This document shows, in pieces, positions 49,706 through 58,606 of a stretch of DNA of 64,000 bases; position 1 is the stretch's first letter; each line of letters begins with the position of its first letter. The stretch lies in the NCBI RefSeq assembly GCF_018604545.1, contig NZ_CP075896.1, positions 8,432,001 to 8,496,000 of the forward strand, given 5' to 3'. The translations under genes were made by a program, and so were the position numbers. Source of the DNA: Streptomyces koelreuteriae (GTDB taxonomy: Bacteria; Actinomycetota; Actinomycetes; Streptomycetales; Streptomycetaceae). The notes beneath the pieces were generated by a model that searched no databases, was not told the DNA's origin, and worked only from the letters and a program-made list of their open reading frames with translations.

Positions 49706-50940
49706 GGTCGTCCTCCTGGACGGTCGGGGGAGCGGGGGCTGAAACGGACGGGCAGTTCCGTGAGCGAGCGGTGGAAGGGACCGGGACGCCAGGTGAGGCG
49801 TTCACGGGGCAGCACGGGTTCGAGGTCGGGCAGCCACTGGGTGAGCCGTTCGATCGCCTCGGTGGCGATGAGCAGGGTGTGCTGCTTCACGGGGCAGGCG
49901 TGCGGGCCCGCCGACCAGGACAGATGGGAGGCGTCCCCCGGGTGACGGTCAGCGCCGCGCTCCTGCTCGGCGGCCTGGGCCAGCGCCCCGTACGAGATCA
50001 CCACCGGCACCGCCGCCCTGATCCACACGCCGTGGAAGGTGACCGGCGTACGGGCGTAGTGGATGCCGTAGTTGGCGAGCGGCGTCTCGTGGTGCAGCAC
50101 CTCCAGCACCGCGTCCGTCACGGGACGGGCGCCGCTGGTGAGCGTCGAGTAGTAGGCCGGGTTGCCGAGGATCCTGGACAGCGCGTTGGACACCAGGTTG
50201 GCCGTCGGCTCGTGCCCCGCGCCGAGCGTGAGGAACACCTGCCAGGTGACCTCCTCGGGCGTCAGCCCCGCCGGATGGTCCAGCAGCCAGCTCGGCAGGT
50301 CGTCGCCGCGCCGCTCGGTCTTGGCGGCGATCAGCTCCAGCACGTACCCGCCGAACTCGGCCTCGCCCTCGGCCGCCTGCGCGCCGCCCTCGATCAGCTT
50401 GCCGAGCGCGGAGTCGAGCCGGTCGCTCGCGCTGTCCGGCAGCCCGAACAGGCTGTTGAACACCAGCGCCATCAGCGGCCTGGTGAACTCGCCGACCAGG
50501 TCGGCCTCGCCCCGCGGCCCGAACCGGCTCACCAGCAGATGCACCGCCCGGTGGATCCGGGCCCGCAGATCGTGCGGCTCCACCAGGTCGAAGGCGTCGA
50601 TCAGCGCGGTGCGATAGCGGAGGTGGGCGGCGCCGTCGGCGAACAGGGTGTTGGGCCGCCACCGCATCATCCCGAGCACCGGCGAGTCGTCGGGGACGGT
50701 CGCCTCCCACGGCCGGGGGTCGTGGGAGAACGTCTCCGTGTCGTGCAGCAGATCCAGCGCCGCCCGCCGGTCCGTGACGACGTACGCCGCCACACCGGGC
50801 GCGAGTTCCGCCCAGCCGACCGGGCCGTGGGCGCGCAGTGCCGCGTAGTAGGGGGCGGGGTCGCGGGCGAAGCCGTCCTCCCACAGGCGTACGGGCGACG
50901 CGAGGGAGAAGGCCTGCTCGGCGGGGGACGGATGTGTCAC
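49702..50940 (-). CDS. Cytochrome P450, CYP157-like, lacking the ExxR motif (conservon P450 1)
   Basis: A 412-residue P450. GTG 50940 overlaps the GTPase stop (GTGA) and has GGAG upstream. The heme loop is HLSWSAGPHACP with ligand C349, and the I-helix is LGAGHEPTANLVSN. Where ExxR should be, the K-helix reads VLEVLHHETPLANYG, so the conserved arginine is missing. Loss of ExxR is documented for the CYP157 family, which is tied to conservons. A second unusual point is His-Glu-Pro after the I-helix GAG. It may be structural or act with the second P450. Confidence 0.9.
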   Translation of the reverse strand: MTHPSPAEQAFSLASPVRLWEDGFARDPAPYYAALRAHGPVGWAELAPGVAAYVVTDRRAALDLLHDTETFSHDPRPWEATVPDDSPVLGMMRWRPNTLFADGAAHLRYRTALIDAFDLVEPHDLRARIHRAVHLLVSRFGPRGEADLVGEFTRPLMALVFNSLFGLPDSASDRLDSALGKLIEGGAQAAEGEAEFGGYVLELIAAKTERRGDDLPSWLLDHPAGLTPEEVTWQVFLTLGAGHEPTANLVSNALSRILGNPAYYSTLTSGARPVTDAVLEVLHHETPLANYGIHYARTPVTFHGVWIRAAVPVVISYGALAQAAEQERGADRHPGDASHLSWSAGPHACPVKQHTLLIATEAIERLTQWLPDLEPVLPRERLTWRPGPFHRSLTELPVRFSPRSPDRPGGRP

Positions 50941-51563
50941 CGGTGCTCCGCGGGTCGGTGGTCGATCAGGTGCTGGACCAGGGCGAGCAGGGAGTCGATG
51001 GAGGAGTCCGCCTCCCGCGCGTCGCAGGTCACCATCGGGGTCGTCGGCTCCAGGTCCAGGGCGGCGCGCAACTGCTCGGCCGTGTGGTGGCGGGGCGCGT
51101 CCGGGAAGGTGTTGAAGGCGACCGCGTACGGCAGCCCGGTCTCCTCCACCAGCCCCAGCACGTCGAACGAGGCGTCGATCCGGCGGGCGTCGACCAGGAC
51201 GAGCGCGCCGAGCGCCCCGTAGGCGATGTCGTCCCACAGCGGCCGGAACCGCTCCTGGCCGGGTGTGCCGAACAGGTACAGCACGATCCCGCCCGGCAGG
51301 CTGATCCGGCCGAAGTCGATGGCGACCGTGGTGGTCGACTTGTCCCGCACTCCGGCGAGATCGTCCACCGGCGCGGACGCCTCGGTGAGCCGCTCCTCCG
51401 TGTGCAGCGGGCGGATCTCGGAGACGGAGCCGATCAGGGTGGTCTTGCCTACCCCGAAGGGCCCGGTGACCAGGATCTTCACCAGGTCGCGCGCGGTGTC
51501 GGGAAGGTGGATGTCCGTGTCGCCGGGCTGGGCGTCAACGGTGCTTGAGGTCGCGGAGGCCAT
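50937..51563 (-). CDS. cvnD: Conservon GTPase (CvnD)
   Basis: A 208-residue Ras/MglA-like GTPase. G1 is GPFGVGKTT with K40, switch II/G3 is FGTPGQERF, and the base-specificity loop is weak (NTFPDA in place of NKxD), as in other CvnD proteins. The protein starts inside the DUF742 gene, overlapping by 29 bases. In studied conservons the GTPase forms a membrane-associated complex with the sensor, roadblock and DUF742 proteins, similar in outline to eukaryotic G-protein-coupled systems. Confidence 0.93.
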   Translation of the reverse strand: MASATSSTVDAQPGDTDIHLPDTARDLVKILVTGPFGVGKTTLIGSVSEIRPLHTEERLTEASAPVDDLAGVRDKSTTTVAIDFGRISLPGGIVLYLFGTPGQERFRPLWDDIAYGALGALVLVDARRIDASFDVLGLVEETGLPYAVAFNTFPDAPRHHTAEQLRAALDLEPTTPMVTCDAREADSSIDSLLALVQHLIDHRPAEHR

Positions 51564-51897
51564 CGGCCACTCTCTTCAGCAGGTCGGGGTCGAAGCGTCG
51601 GGCGGGCGGGATGGGCGCGCGGGCCAGGGCCAGGTCGCGGTCGACGAGTCCGGCGGCCAGCACCAGCACGGCGGAGACCGGCAGCCGCAGCAGGGCGGCG
51701 GCCTCCACGACCGTCAGCGACCCGTACTCCAGCTCTTCCAGCAGGGCCGCCTGGGCGGCGGGCAGATCGGGGGGAGCCGGCTCACCGCTGCGCGTGAGCA
51801 CGGACAGCCGCTCCAGATGGGCACGGCTGGGCCGCGCCACCCCGCCGGTCGACAGGTACGCGGGAACCAGGGGACGGCCGCCTCTGCGGCCGGTCAT
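51535..51897 (-). CDS. cvnC: Conservon DUF742 protein (CvnC)
   Basis: A 120-residue DUF742 protein with a winged-helix-like core (YGSLTVVEAAALLRLPVSAVLVLAAGLVDRDLALARAP) and the usual N-terminal GGRPLVPAYLSTGG variant. Its ATG 51897 lies in the roadblock stop (ATGA), and its end overlaps the GTPase start. In conservons it links the sensor ATPase with the roadblock/GTPase part. Confidence 0.93.
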   Translation of the reverse strand: MTGRRGGRPLVPAYLSTGGVARPSRAHLERLSVLTRSGEPAPPDLPAAQAALLEELEYGSLTVVEAAALLRLPVSAVLVLAAGLVDRDLALARAPIPPARRFDPDLLKRVADGLRDLKHR

Positions 51898-52316
51898 GCC
51901 GACGTGCCGCCGTCGCCGCCTCGGGGCCCGGCGGCCATCGCCTTCTCACCCAGCCGGGCGACCTGCGAGTGGACCCGGTGCGCGAGCAGATCGAGACGCA
52001 CCTCGGGATCGCCGTACGCCGCCACGCAGGTGCCGTGGTCGGTCGGCACGATGAGCACATAGCCGTGGTCCGACTCGATGACGACCTGCCGGATCTCGGC
52101 CCGGTCGGTGTCGGCGAACGCCGCCGCCGCGGTACGGCAGGCGCCCTGCACGGTGCTGGTGATGGCGGCGACCCGCTCGGCGGACGGCTGCGACAGCGCG
52201 TCGGTGTAGCCCGTCACGAGTCCGTCCTTGGTGAGCAGGACGGCGGCCACGACGTGCGGCACCTCCAGGACCGGTTCGAGCACCCATGCCGTGTCCCCCG
52301 CTGCGCGGCTGGTCAT
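51894..52316 (-). CDS. cvnB: Conservon roadblock/LC7 protein (CvnB)
   Basis: A 140-residue roadblock protein: VPHVVAAVLLTKDGLVTGYTDALSQPSAERVAAITSTVQG and VVIESDHGYVLIVPTDHGTCVAAYGDPEVRLDLLAHRVH are the two halves of the fold. Such proteins regulate the partner GTPase. Start and stop overlap neighbours by four bases, showing tight coupling. Confidence 0.95.
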   Translation of the reverse strand: MTSRAAGDTAWVLEPVLEVPHVVAAVLLTKDGLVTGYTDALSQPSAERVAAITSTVQGACRTAAAAFADTDRAEIRQVVIESDHGYVLIVPTDHGTCVAAYGDPEVRLDLLAHRVHSQVARLGEKAMAAGPRGGDGGTSA

Positions 52317-54091
52317 CGAGCCGTTCCCCCTTCGTCGTCGTTCCGGTCGTGGTCGGTGTCGTCGGATGCCGTCTCGGCCGTGGTCACGGCCGGGGCACCC
52401 TCAGGTACGGCTGGGAAGGCCCCGGTGTTCGGCCGGGCGGCGGCGGAACGTCCGGCCGCCGTGCCGGACTGGAGCGCGCCGAGGGCGGCGGCGGACTCCT
52501 CGGGGCGCCGGGGCCGACGCCGGGGCGCGGGAGCGGGGGAGGGGACCTGGGTCTCCGACGCGGGTGTGGCCCGGCGGCGCCGGCGCTGCGGGAGGCCGCC
52601 GCTGTCACCGGGCGTGTGGTGGCCCGGGGCGGGGGAGGCGGCTCGGTCGTCCTGGTCCGTGCCGTAGCCGTGCTCGTGGTCCGAGGCGGTGGGGGCCTGC
52701 GCGGGCCTCTCGGGTTCGGTGGCCGGCTCGGGCGTCCGGGACCCGGCGTTCGGGTCGGGGGTCCGGGGCCCGGTGGCCGGCTCGGACTCGTCGGACCCGG
52801 AGGGCACGTCTGCCTGGTGAGGCCCGGCGGACGCGTGGGGCCGGTCGGGTGCGGAGGCCGGGGCGGGTTCGGCCCCACGGGACCCAGCGGACGGGTCAGG
52901 CCCCTCGGATGCGTAGGCCGGAGCGGACTCGGTTCCGCGGGACCTGGCGGGCGCGGGCGCGCCCGGCTTCGCGCCGCGGGGCGAGGCGGAGCCGCCCGCC
53001 GTGTCCCGCACGGCCTCCTTGCGGGTGGAGCGCGGGGCGCTCGCCGCCGGGGGCAGTTCCTCGGGGTCGATCCGCGTCAGCAGATGACGGTCCACCCGCA
53101 GCACCGCCCGCACACCGCCGTACGGCGACGGGGACGACAGGTCCACGCTCAGATCGAACTGCCGGGTCAGCTGGCCGATCGCGGCGAGTCCCATGCGCGG
53201 CGGGTCGCCGAGCTCGGTGAGCAGGATCGGTTCACGACCGCCCACCATCCGCTGGGCCCGGGCCCGTTCGTCCTGCGTCATGCCCAGCCCGGCGTCGTCC
53301 ACGGTGACGCAGACACCGTGGTGGACGGCCTCCAGATTGACCACGATGCCGGTGTCGGGCGCGGAGTGCCGCAGCGCGTTGTCGAGCAGCTCGGCGACGA
53401 TGATGGCGACCGGCTCGACGGCGTGGGACACCAGGGCGGTGCCGGCCTCCAGGTGGTTGTGGATCCGGACGCGCTGGTAGCCCGCGAGCCGGGCCTGACC
53501 ACCCGTCACCGCGTCCACGAGGTGCGACTCCTCCCGGGCGAGCCCCACCCAGGCCCCGCACACCACCGCGGCGATCTGCGCGCGGCGCAGCGACTGCTCG
53601 TTCTCGTGGTCCAGCTCGAACAGGGTCTGCGCCAGCTCGGGGTCGTCGTAGCGCTGCTGCAGACCGCGCAGGGCGTCCTGCAGCCGGTACAGCGCCGCCT
53701 GGATCTCCCGGGTCGCCCCGCGCATCCCGGCCTGCGCGGCGGCGTCGATCCGGGTGCGCTGCGCGGCGAGTTCGGCGTGCAGCCCCTTCAGCACCTGCTC
53801 CAGCGCGAATCCCAGGGGCGAACCGGCGAGCTGCGGGCTCAGCGGGCCGGGCACGGCGATGTGGGGATGCGCGACCTGCCGGGCGGCGGAGGGCAGGCGC
53901 CGCGCCGCCAGATGCTCGACCTCGGCCGTGAACGCCCGTGAGGTGCCGTCGAGTTGCGCCCGCAGCGCGGCCGTCTTCGCGCGCTGGGCGGTCAGTTGCC
54001 GCCGGGAGCGCAGCAGCCCGCCGCCGAGGGCGAACGCGGACAGTGTGCCGAGGGCGAGACCACCGACGGCCAGGTCCGGTAGTTCGATCAT
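52313..54091 (-). CDS. cvnA: Conservon sensor histidine-kinase-like protein (CvnA)
   Basis: A 592-residue protein. ATG 54091 is chosen because the hydrophobic helix DLAVGGLALGTLSAFALGGGLL follows at once; earlier codons are not conserved. After a coiled-coil part, the H-box-like FELDHENEQSLRRAQ and N-box VAELLDNALRHSAPD and G-box VDDAGLGM lead to the ATPase fold, ending near residue 350. Unlike most CvnA proteins the extracytoplasmic sensor domain is nearly absent, and the last about 230 residues are a disordered Pro/Ala/Ser/Glu-rich tail with basic clusters. First gene of the conservon. Confidence 0.92.
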   Translation of the reverse strand: MIELPDLAVGGLALGTLSAFALGGGLLRSRRQLTAQRAKTAALRAQLDGTSRAFTAEVEHLAARRLPSAARQVAHPHIAVPGPLSPQLAGSPLGFALEQVLKGLHAELAAQRTRIDAAAQAGMRGATREIQAALYRLQDALRGLQQRYDDPELAQTLFELDHENEQSLRRAQIAAVVCGAWVGLAREESHLVDAVTGGQARLAGYQRVRIHNHLEAGTALVSHAVEPVAIIVAELLDNALRHSAPDTGIVVNLEAVHHGVCVTVDDAGLGMTQDERARAQRMVGGREPILLTELGDPPRMGLAAIGQLTRQFDLSVDLSSPSPYGGVRAVLRVDRHLLTRIDPEELPPAASAPRSTRKEAVRDTAGGSASPRGAKPGAPAPARSRGTESAPAYASEGPDPSAGSRGAEPAPASAPDRPHASAGPHQADVPSGSDESEPATGPRTPDPNAGSRTPEPATEPERPAQAPTASDHEHGYGTDQDDRAASPAPGHHTPGDSGGLPQRRRRRATPASETQVPSPAPAPRRRPRRPEESAAALGALQSGTAAGRSAAARPNTGAFPAVPEGAPAVTTAETASDDTDHDRNDDEGGTAR

Positions 54092-54292
54092 CGAAGAGAT
54101 TCCAGGGAGAGGCGGGCAGGGGGGAGGCGGGCAGGGGGAGTCCGAGGCGCTCTGGCGAGCTACCCGCAGCACAGTACACACCGTCATCGACCGATCTCGC
54201 ACGGTGGAGCGCCACTTCGTTCCGAAAGTAATCGCTCTCTGTTCGTATCTGGGGTCAACTGTCGGGATTGCCGCGCGGGGAGCTCAGGGAAC

Positions 54293-54961
54293 TCAGAGGC
54301 CGAGTACTCCGCTCACCCGCTCGACCAGGTCGTCTTCCGACATCATGAGGCCGACGGTGACGGCGGGCAGCCCGAGGCGCGCGGTCTCCTCGTGGAGGCG
54401 CTCCGTGAACAGGTCGTCCCGGGCGGCGAGATTGCGGTTCGCCCGCTCCGGATCGCTCGTCCTCGCCGTGAAGCCTTCCCCCGGAGCGGCCCGGTTGCGG
54501 AACGCCGCCCGGCGGAACTCCGGTGTGGGCAGGAGCCATACGGCCTGCCCGGGCACGGTGAGCAGGGGCCGTACGAGGTGCGGCAGCAGGCGGAACCCCT
54601 CGACCAGGACAGGCACCTCACGCGGCATGTGCAGCAGGTCCTCGACGATCAGCCCGAAGGCCTCCCCGCGGAACCAGTGGAACGTCTCGAGCATGGTCTC
54701 GGGAGACCGGTTCACCCACCGCTCGTCCATGTCCATCGCCATGAACGCGTGCAGGAGCGGCGCTTCCCCGGCGGTGGTCCGTCGCGCGTGCTCCGGCATC
54801 ACATCGTCCGTCGGGTAGAGACGCCAGCCGTGCCGCTCCGCGAGCCGACGGGCGATCGTCGACTTGCCCGCACCGCTGCCGCCTCCCAACCAGTGGACGT
54901 GCCGCAACCGCGCGGCAGGCACCACGCCGGTGGCCCTCTCGTCGTGCCGGTCCGTCCCCAT
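54293..54961 (-). CDS. P-loop kinase-like protein
   Basis: A 222-residue P-loop NTPase. ATG 54961 follows GGAAGGGGCAGGG. Walker A is LGGGSGAGKSTIARRLAERHG, then LYPTDDVMPEHA. MPREVPVLVEGFRLLPHLV marks a Walker B/lid part. It resembles adenylate or gluconate kinases in layout, but the substrate pocket is not recognisable. The gene stands alone between the conservon and the fructosamine-kinase-like gene. Confidence 0.8.
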   Translation of the reverse strand: MGTDRHDERATGVVPAARLRHVHWLGGGSGAGKSTIARRLAERHGWRLYPTDDVMPEHARRTTAGEAPLLHAFMAMDMDERWVNRSPETMLETFHWFRGEAFGLIVEDLLHMPREVPVLVEGFRLLPHLVRPLLTVPGQAVWLLPTPEFRRAAFRNRAAPGEGFTARTSDPERANRNLAARDDLFTERLHEETARLGLPAVTVGLMMSEDDLVERVSGVLGL

Positions 54962-55149
54962 CCCTGCCCCTTCCGCGTTTCCCACGCACCGACCATCCCT
55001 CTCCCAAGCCCGGGCAACGCGCTGGGCATGCGCGGACATGGCCGGTCAGGTCTTGGCCAACCGCACCCCGCGCCTTGGCCGGGAGAGGGGCCGCCGCCCG
55101 CACGTGTGACACCCGGCCCGCCCCACGGCACGTGGTGACCCCCGGCCGG

Positions 55150-56004
55150 TCACTCCGCCAGGGCGCTACGGGCCACCCCGAGGGCCTGTTCCGCGTACCC
55201 CCGGCCGAACAGCACGGCGTGCACCAGCAGCGGGAAGAGCTGGTGCACGCCGACCCGGTCCGCCCAGCCGTCGGCGAGCGGCGCCTCGTCCCGGTAGCCC
55301 TCCAGCACGACATCCAGGTGGGGGCAGCCGAAGAGACGCAGCATCGCCAGGTCGGTCTCGCGGTGCCCGCCGTGCGCTGCCGGGTCGATCAGCCACACCT
55401 GCCCGTCGGACCCCCACAGCACGTTGCCGTTCCACAGATCGCCGTGCAGCCGGGCAGGCGGCTCGGCCGGCCCCGCCAGCCCGGGCAGGCGCTCGCACAG
55501 CCGCTCCACGACGGCCGCCTCACCGGGGCGCACGGTGCCCTGGTCGACGGCCCGCCGCAGATACGGCAGGACACGGTGCGCGGCGTACCAGCGCGGCCAG
55601 TCGGTGTCCGGCTCGTTGCGCATCGGGGCGAGGCCGATGTACGCGTCGGCGGGCCCGTCCGGCGGCGGCGCGCCGAACGCGGGCGCCCCGGCGGCGTGCA
55701 GAGCGGCCAGGTCACGACCGAACCGGTCCGCCGCCTCCCGGCTCGCCCGTCCCTGCGGAACCCGGTCGATGACCAGCCAGCTCCCGTCGTGACCGTGCAC
55801 GCCCGGTACCCGCACCGTCCCGGCACCGGCCAGCCAGCGCAGCCCGGCCGCCTCGGCCCGCGTCGCCCCCGGATCGTCGGCACGCTTGACGACCACCACC
55901 CGCCCGTCGTCGAGGGTGACCTCCGCGAGGCCCCCGGACAGGGGCCGTTCGCCGCTGACCACCTGTCCGGTGAGCCGGGCGGCGGCGTCCGTACGGGCGG
56001 TCAT
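55150..56004 (-). CDS. Fructosamine-3-kinase family protein
   Basis: A 284-residue kinase of the fructosamine kinase/APH superfamily. ATG 56004 has GAGGAGG upstream. Motifs: VVVVKRADDPGATRAEAAGLRWLAGA, the catalytic loop RLHGDLWNGNVLWGSDG, the metal-binding WLIDPAAHGGHRETDLAMLRLFGCP and a C-terminal LFPLLVHAVLFG, all typical of family members. It would remove glycation from proteins or amino acids by phosphorylating fructosamines, a repair role. Confidence 0.9.
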   Translation of the reverse strand: MTARTDAAARLTGQVVSGERPLSGGLAEVTLDDGRVVVVKRADDPGATRAEAAGLRWLAGAGTVRVPGVHGHDGSWLVIDRVPQGRASREAADRFGRDLAALHAAGAPAFGAPPPDGPADAYIGLAPMRNEPDTDWPRWYAAHRVLPYLRRAVDQGTVRPGEAAVVERLCERLPGLAGPAEPPARLHGDLWNGNVLWGSDGQVWLIDPAAHGGHRETDLAMLRLFGCPHLDVVLEGYRDEAPLADGWADRVGVHQLFPLLVHAVLFGRGYAEQALGVARSALAE

Positions 56005-56170
56005 GGGTGGTCCTCCTCGAATCCGCGGTCGGTCTCCGGCCAGCGTACGGTCGCGGCGGAGTCCCTCAGCGTCCCGAGTCCGGGACATCCGCCAGGCACC
56101 GGTCACGCGGGACGGTGAAATCCCGTCGCCCACCGACAGAACAGGCCGCGGCCGGGGGAGCAGTCGGGTC

Positions 56171-56494
56171 ATGACGACTTCACCGTTCCAGCGCACCATC
56201 GCCCTGCCCGCCCCCGTGTGCGAACAGACCGCCCAGCACCTGGAGCAGGCCGCGCAACGGGCCATCGACGGAGCCGCGATCCCCCTGAAGGCCTTCCGCG
56301 GGGCGGCCGACAGCGACTTCACCCTCCCCGTGTCGGTCGTCGAGCAGGCGGCGGCCTGTCTGCTGGTCCTGGCCACCGAGACGGCCCAGACCGTACGTCC
56401 CTCGGCGCTGCGCGCCACCATCAGCGTCGCCCTGCGGCTGCGCGACGCCGTGGATCTGACGCATCAGCCCGCCCTCAGCAGCCGGTTCTGGTGA
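56171..56494 (+). CDS. Small conserved hypothetical protein
   Basis: A 107-residue protein starting at ATG 56171 with GGGGAG eleven bases upstream. I do not recognise a family. The sequence is mostly helical (CEQTAQHLEQAAQRAIDG, VSVVEQAAACLLVLATETAQTV, ALRATISVALRLRDAVDL), without signal or membrane segment. It converges on the next minus-strand gene with 29 bases between. Function unknown. Confidence 0.6.
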   Translation: MTTSPFQRTIALPAPVCEQTAQHLEQAAQRAIDGAAIPLKAFRGAADSDFTLPVSVVEQAAACLLVLATETAQTVRPSALRATISVALRLRDAVDLTHQPALSSRFW

Positions 56495-56523
56495 AGCCGG
56501 CCCGCACTTCCGGGGCCCGCGCG

Positions 56524-57060
56524 TCAGGTGGTCTCGCGGAAGGCGACGTCGACCTGTCTGCGGCGCAGTTCCTCCAGTGAGGTGTGCTGCCGACGGGCCC
56601 GTTCGACGAGGTCGTCGAGGTGCCGTGCGTCGAGGCGCCGGTCCGTGCCGGCCAGGGCGCGCAGTGCCTGCCAGACCGCGGTCTTGCCGTCCACGCCGAG
56701 GCGCAGCGCCTCCAGCTCCCACAGCGTGCTCAGCGGGGACCGCCGTACCAGGCTGCCGTTGCTCTTCAGACGCCCCATCTGCTCGGCCGCCCGGCCCGCG
56801 TAGACCTTGTAGCGCCGTACCGGGACATCCAGCCGCCGCATGATGTGCAGCAGGCTCGCCCGGTCCTCGGCGATCTCGTCGGCGATCGGGGCCAGGGCGT
56901 CGGCGAGCGCCGGATCACCGCACGAGCGCAGCAGATAGCGGACTCGGGCGGTCCCGGCGGTGGCACCGGCGAGATGGTCGTTGAGGTAGATGCCCAGCAG
57001 GGACATGTCCGTGGCCGGAGCACCCGGTGCGCCCGGCGGGTCCGCTCGCTGTTCCGTCAT
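56524..57060 (-). CDS. Hypothetical helical protein, coupled to the 57057 gene
   Basis: A 178-residue protein. ATG 57060 follows AGGAG and overlaps the upstream stop (ATGA). The helical pattern LLGIYLNDHLAGATAGTARVRYLLRSCGDPALADALAPIADEIAEDRASLLHIMRRLDVP has a ferritin-like or hemerythrin-like outline with acidic and histidine residues, but metal ligands cannot be assigned with certainty. The second half (LWELEALRLGVDGKTAVWQALRALAGTDRRL) is also helical. It is co-translated with the upstream protein. Confidence 0.75.
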   Translation of the reverse strand: MTEQRADPPGAPGAPATDMSLLGIYLNDHLAGATAGTARVRYLLRSCGDPALADALAPIADEIAEDRASLLHIMRRLDVPVRRYKVYAGRAAEQMGRLKSNGSLVRRSPLSTLWELEALRLGVDGKTAVWQALRALAGTDRRLDARHLDDLVERARRQHTSLEELRRRQVDVAFRETT

Positions 57061-57803
57061 GGCACTGCTCCTGTTCTGCTCCGGCCCTGTGCCACGGCCA
57101 CCCGCGTGGTGACGCGTACGAGGCAGGGTCTTCGGGGCGTCGAGCCGGGCCCGAACCGCACGGGCGGCTCGACCGGGGCGAGGGCGCCGAGGCTCTCGCC
57201 CTCGTAGGTGACGGTGGCCGAGGTGACGGGGTGCAGGTCCCGGGCGCCGTACCACTGGTGCCGGCCGGTCCGGGCGCTGCCGTGGGTGCGCGCGCCCAGC
57301 AGCAGCCGGGCGGGCCGGTCCCACAGCGTGATCCACGCGGGACTCGTGGCGATCGGGCCCGGCACCGCCCGCAGCGCGACGCCCTGAAGGCCTCTGCGGC
57401 CGGTGCTGAAGCGCAGGTCGAGCGGCGGCGCCGAGACGGCCCAGTGCCGCCGGTCGGTGACCCGCACCCCGACGGGTACGACCCGTACCTCGTCGAAGAC
57501 ATAGGTGCCGGCCACGAAGTCCGCCGTCTCCCGTGAGGGCGCCAGCAGCAGCCGCTGCCCGCCGGGCTCCTCGACCATCACATCGCTGAACGGCCCGAAC
57601 GGCGATTCGGCCCAGTGCCCGAGCACCACACGGGCGCCGGACGCCGTTCCGACCCCCGCGATCCAGCCGTCGAAGCGCAGGGTGCGCAGCGGCGACCGGG
57701 ATCGGGTACGCCGGGCGGCCGGACCACTGGGTTCGCCGGACTCACCGGGACCGTGGAAGAGCACGCGGGCCGGGTGCCCGGCCCCTTCCTGGTGAAACGG
57801 CAC
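57057..57803 (-). CDS. Hypothetical protein, possible acetoacetate-decarboxylase-like fold
   Basis: A 248-residue protein. GTG 57803 is chosen because GGGAGAGG lies four bases upstream. The sequence is beta-rich, with GHWAESPFGPFSDVMVEEPGGQRLLLAPSRETADFVAGTYVFDEVRVVPV the most distinctive part. This resembles acetoacetate decarboxylase-like proteins in outline, but the catalytic lysine cannot be identified. Its stop overlaps the following start, so the two form an operon of unknown function. Confidence 0.7.
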   Translation of the reverse strand: MPFHQEGAGHPARVLFHGPGESGEPSGPAARRTRSRSPLRTLRFDGWIAGVGTASGARVVLGHWAESPFGPFSDVMVEEPGGQRLLLAPSRETADFVAGTYVFDEVRVVPVGVRVTDRRHWAVSAPPLDLRFSTGRRGLQGVALRAVPGPIATSPAWITLWDRPARLLLGARTHGSARTGRHQWYGARDLHPVTSATVTYEGESLGALAPVEPPVRFGPGSTPRRPCLVRVTTRVAVAQGRSRTGAVP

Positions 57804-57947
57804 AGGGCCTCTCCCGTCCGGGCCCCGGCGATGTGGCCGAGGCCACGTCACGGACGAGGTCCTTGTCACGCCCGGGCGCGCACGGCGGCGGCTACGGTCT
57901 CTCGAGCGGATCCCTCACTTCCCCCACCCCTGCGAAACGGCCCGGCA

Positions 57948-58478
57948 GTGCAAGCAGATCTCTCTCCTGTCATCGCGGCGACCGCCCAGTGGCTGACCCG
58001 CGCCTACCCCGCCTCCGGCGGTGCGCTGGCCTCCGCCCTGTGCGAGGTGCAGGCCCGGCAGGCCGTGACGGTCGCGGCGTGGCTCAGGTACCCGACGCGG
58101 ACGGACGCCGCCCTGCTCGGCCTGGCGGGCCCCGGCGGCTCCGCGCGGCTCGACTGGGTCACCGGCGCCGACGCGGCCGCACACGACGACGAGGACGACG
58201 CGCACGCCTGGCGCACCTGGGTGGACGAGGTCGTCGCGAGCTGGGCGGCCTGCCTCCTCACCGACCCGGAGCTGGCCGGGCGGGCCGTGGCCGCGCTCGC
58301 CGAGGGCAGCCACAGCACCGGCACACCGGCCGAGTTCCGCCGCCTCCTCACCCCCGACGACGGCGACCGCAGCGCCGCCGCCCTGCTGCGCCACCCCGAT
58401 CTGCTCGCCCCGGTGGCCGGTCTGCACCACTCACAACTCCTGGACCGCCTCCCTCCGGGCCGCACACCCATCGCCTGA
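57948..58478 (+). CDS. Conserved hypothetical protein
   Basis: A 176-residue frame starting at GTG 57948. No ribosome site is evident and the family is not recognised. The sequence is helical with acidic stretches (ADAAAHDDEDDAHAWRTWVDEVVASWAACLL). A minus-strand frame covers much of the same region, but its composition looks like a mirror of this one. Codon bias and helix pattern favour the plus strand. Confidence 0.5.
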   Translation: MQADLSPVIAATAQWLTRAYPASGGALASALCEVQARQAVTVAAWLRYPTRTDAALLGLAGPGGSARLDWVTGADAAAHDDEDDAHAWRTWVDEVVASWAACLLTDPELAGRAVAALAEGSHSTGTPAEFRRLLTPDDGDRSAAALLRHPDLLAPVAGLHHSQLLDRLPPGRTPIA

Positions 58479-58606
58479 CCCGGCGCCCCGGACGGGCCCG
58501 GCCCTCACCCTCCGTCACTCACCTCTTTGCCGTACACGGCCGTGCCCCGCCCGCACGGGCGGCGGACGCTGAGCGTGGCCACGCCGCCGACGGAGGAGAG
58601 ACCGAC

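Noticed and set aside
52313..53000. Repeated Ser-Arg-Gly/Pro-Ala stretches in CvnA as a possible mobile or CRISPR-like repeat
   Set aside because: Irregular at the DNA level and in frame; a low-complexity protein tail.
57915..58430. Minus-strand alternative to the 57948 hypothetical gene
   Set aside because: Looks like a mirror sequence; the plus frame has better helix pattern, though confidence in either is moderate.
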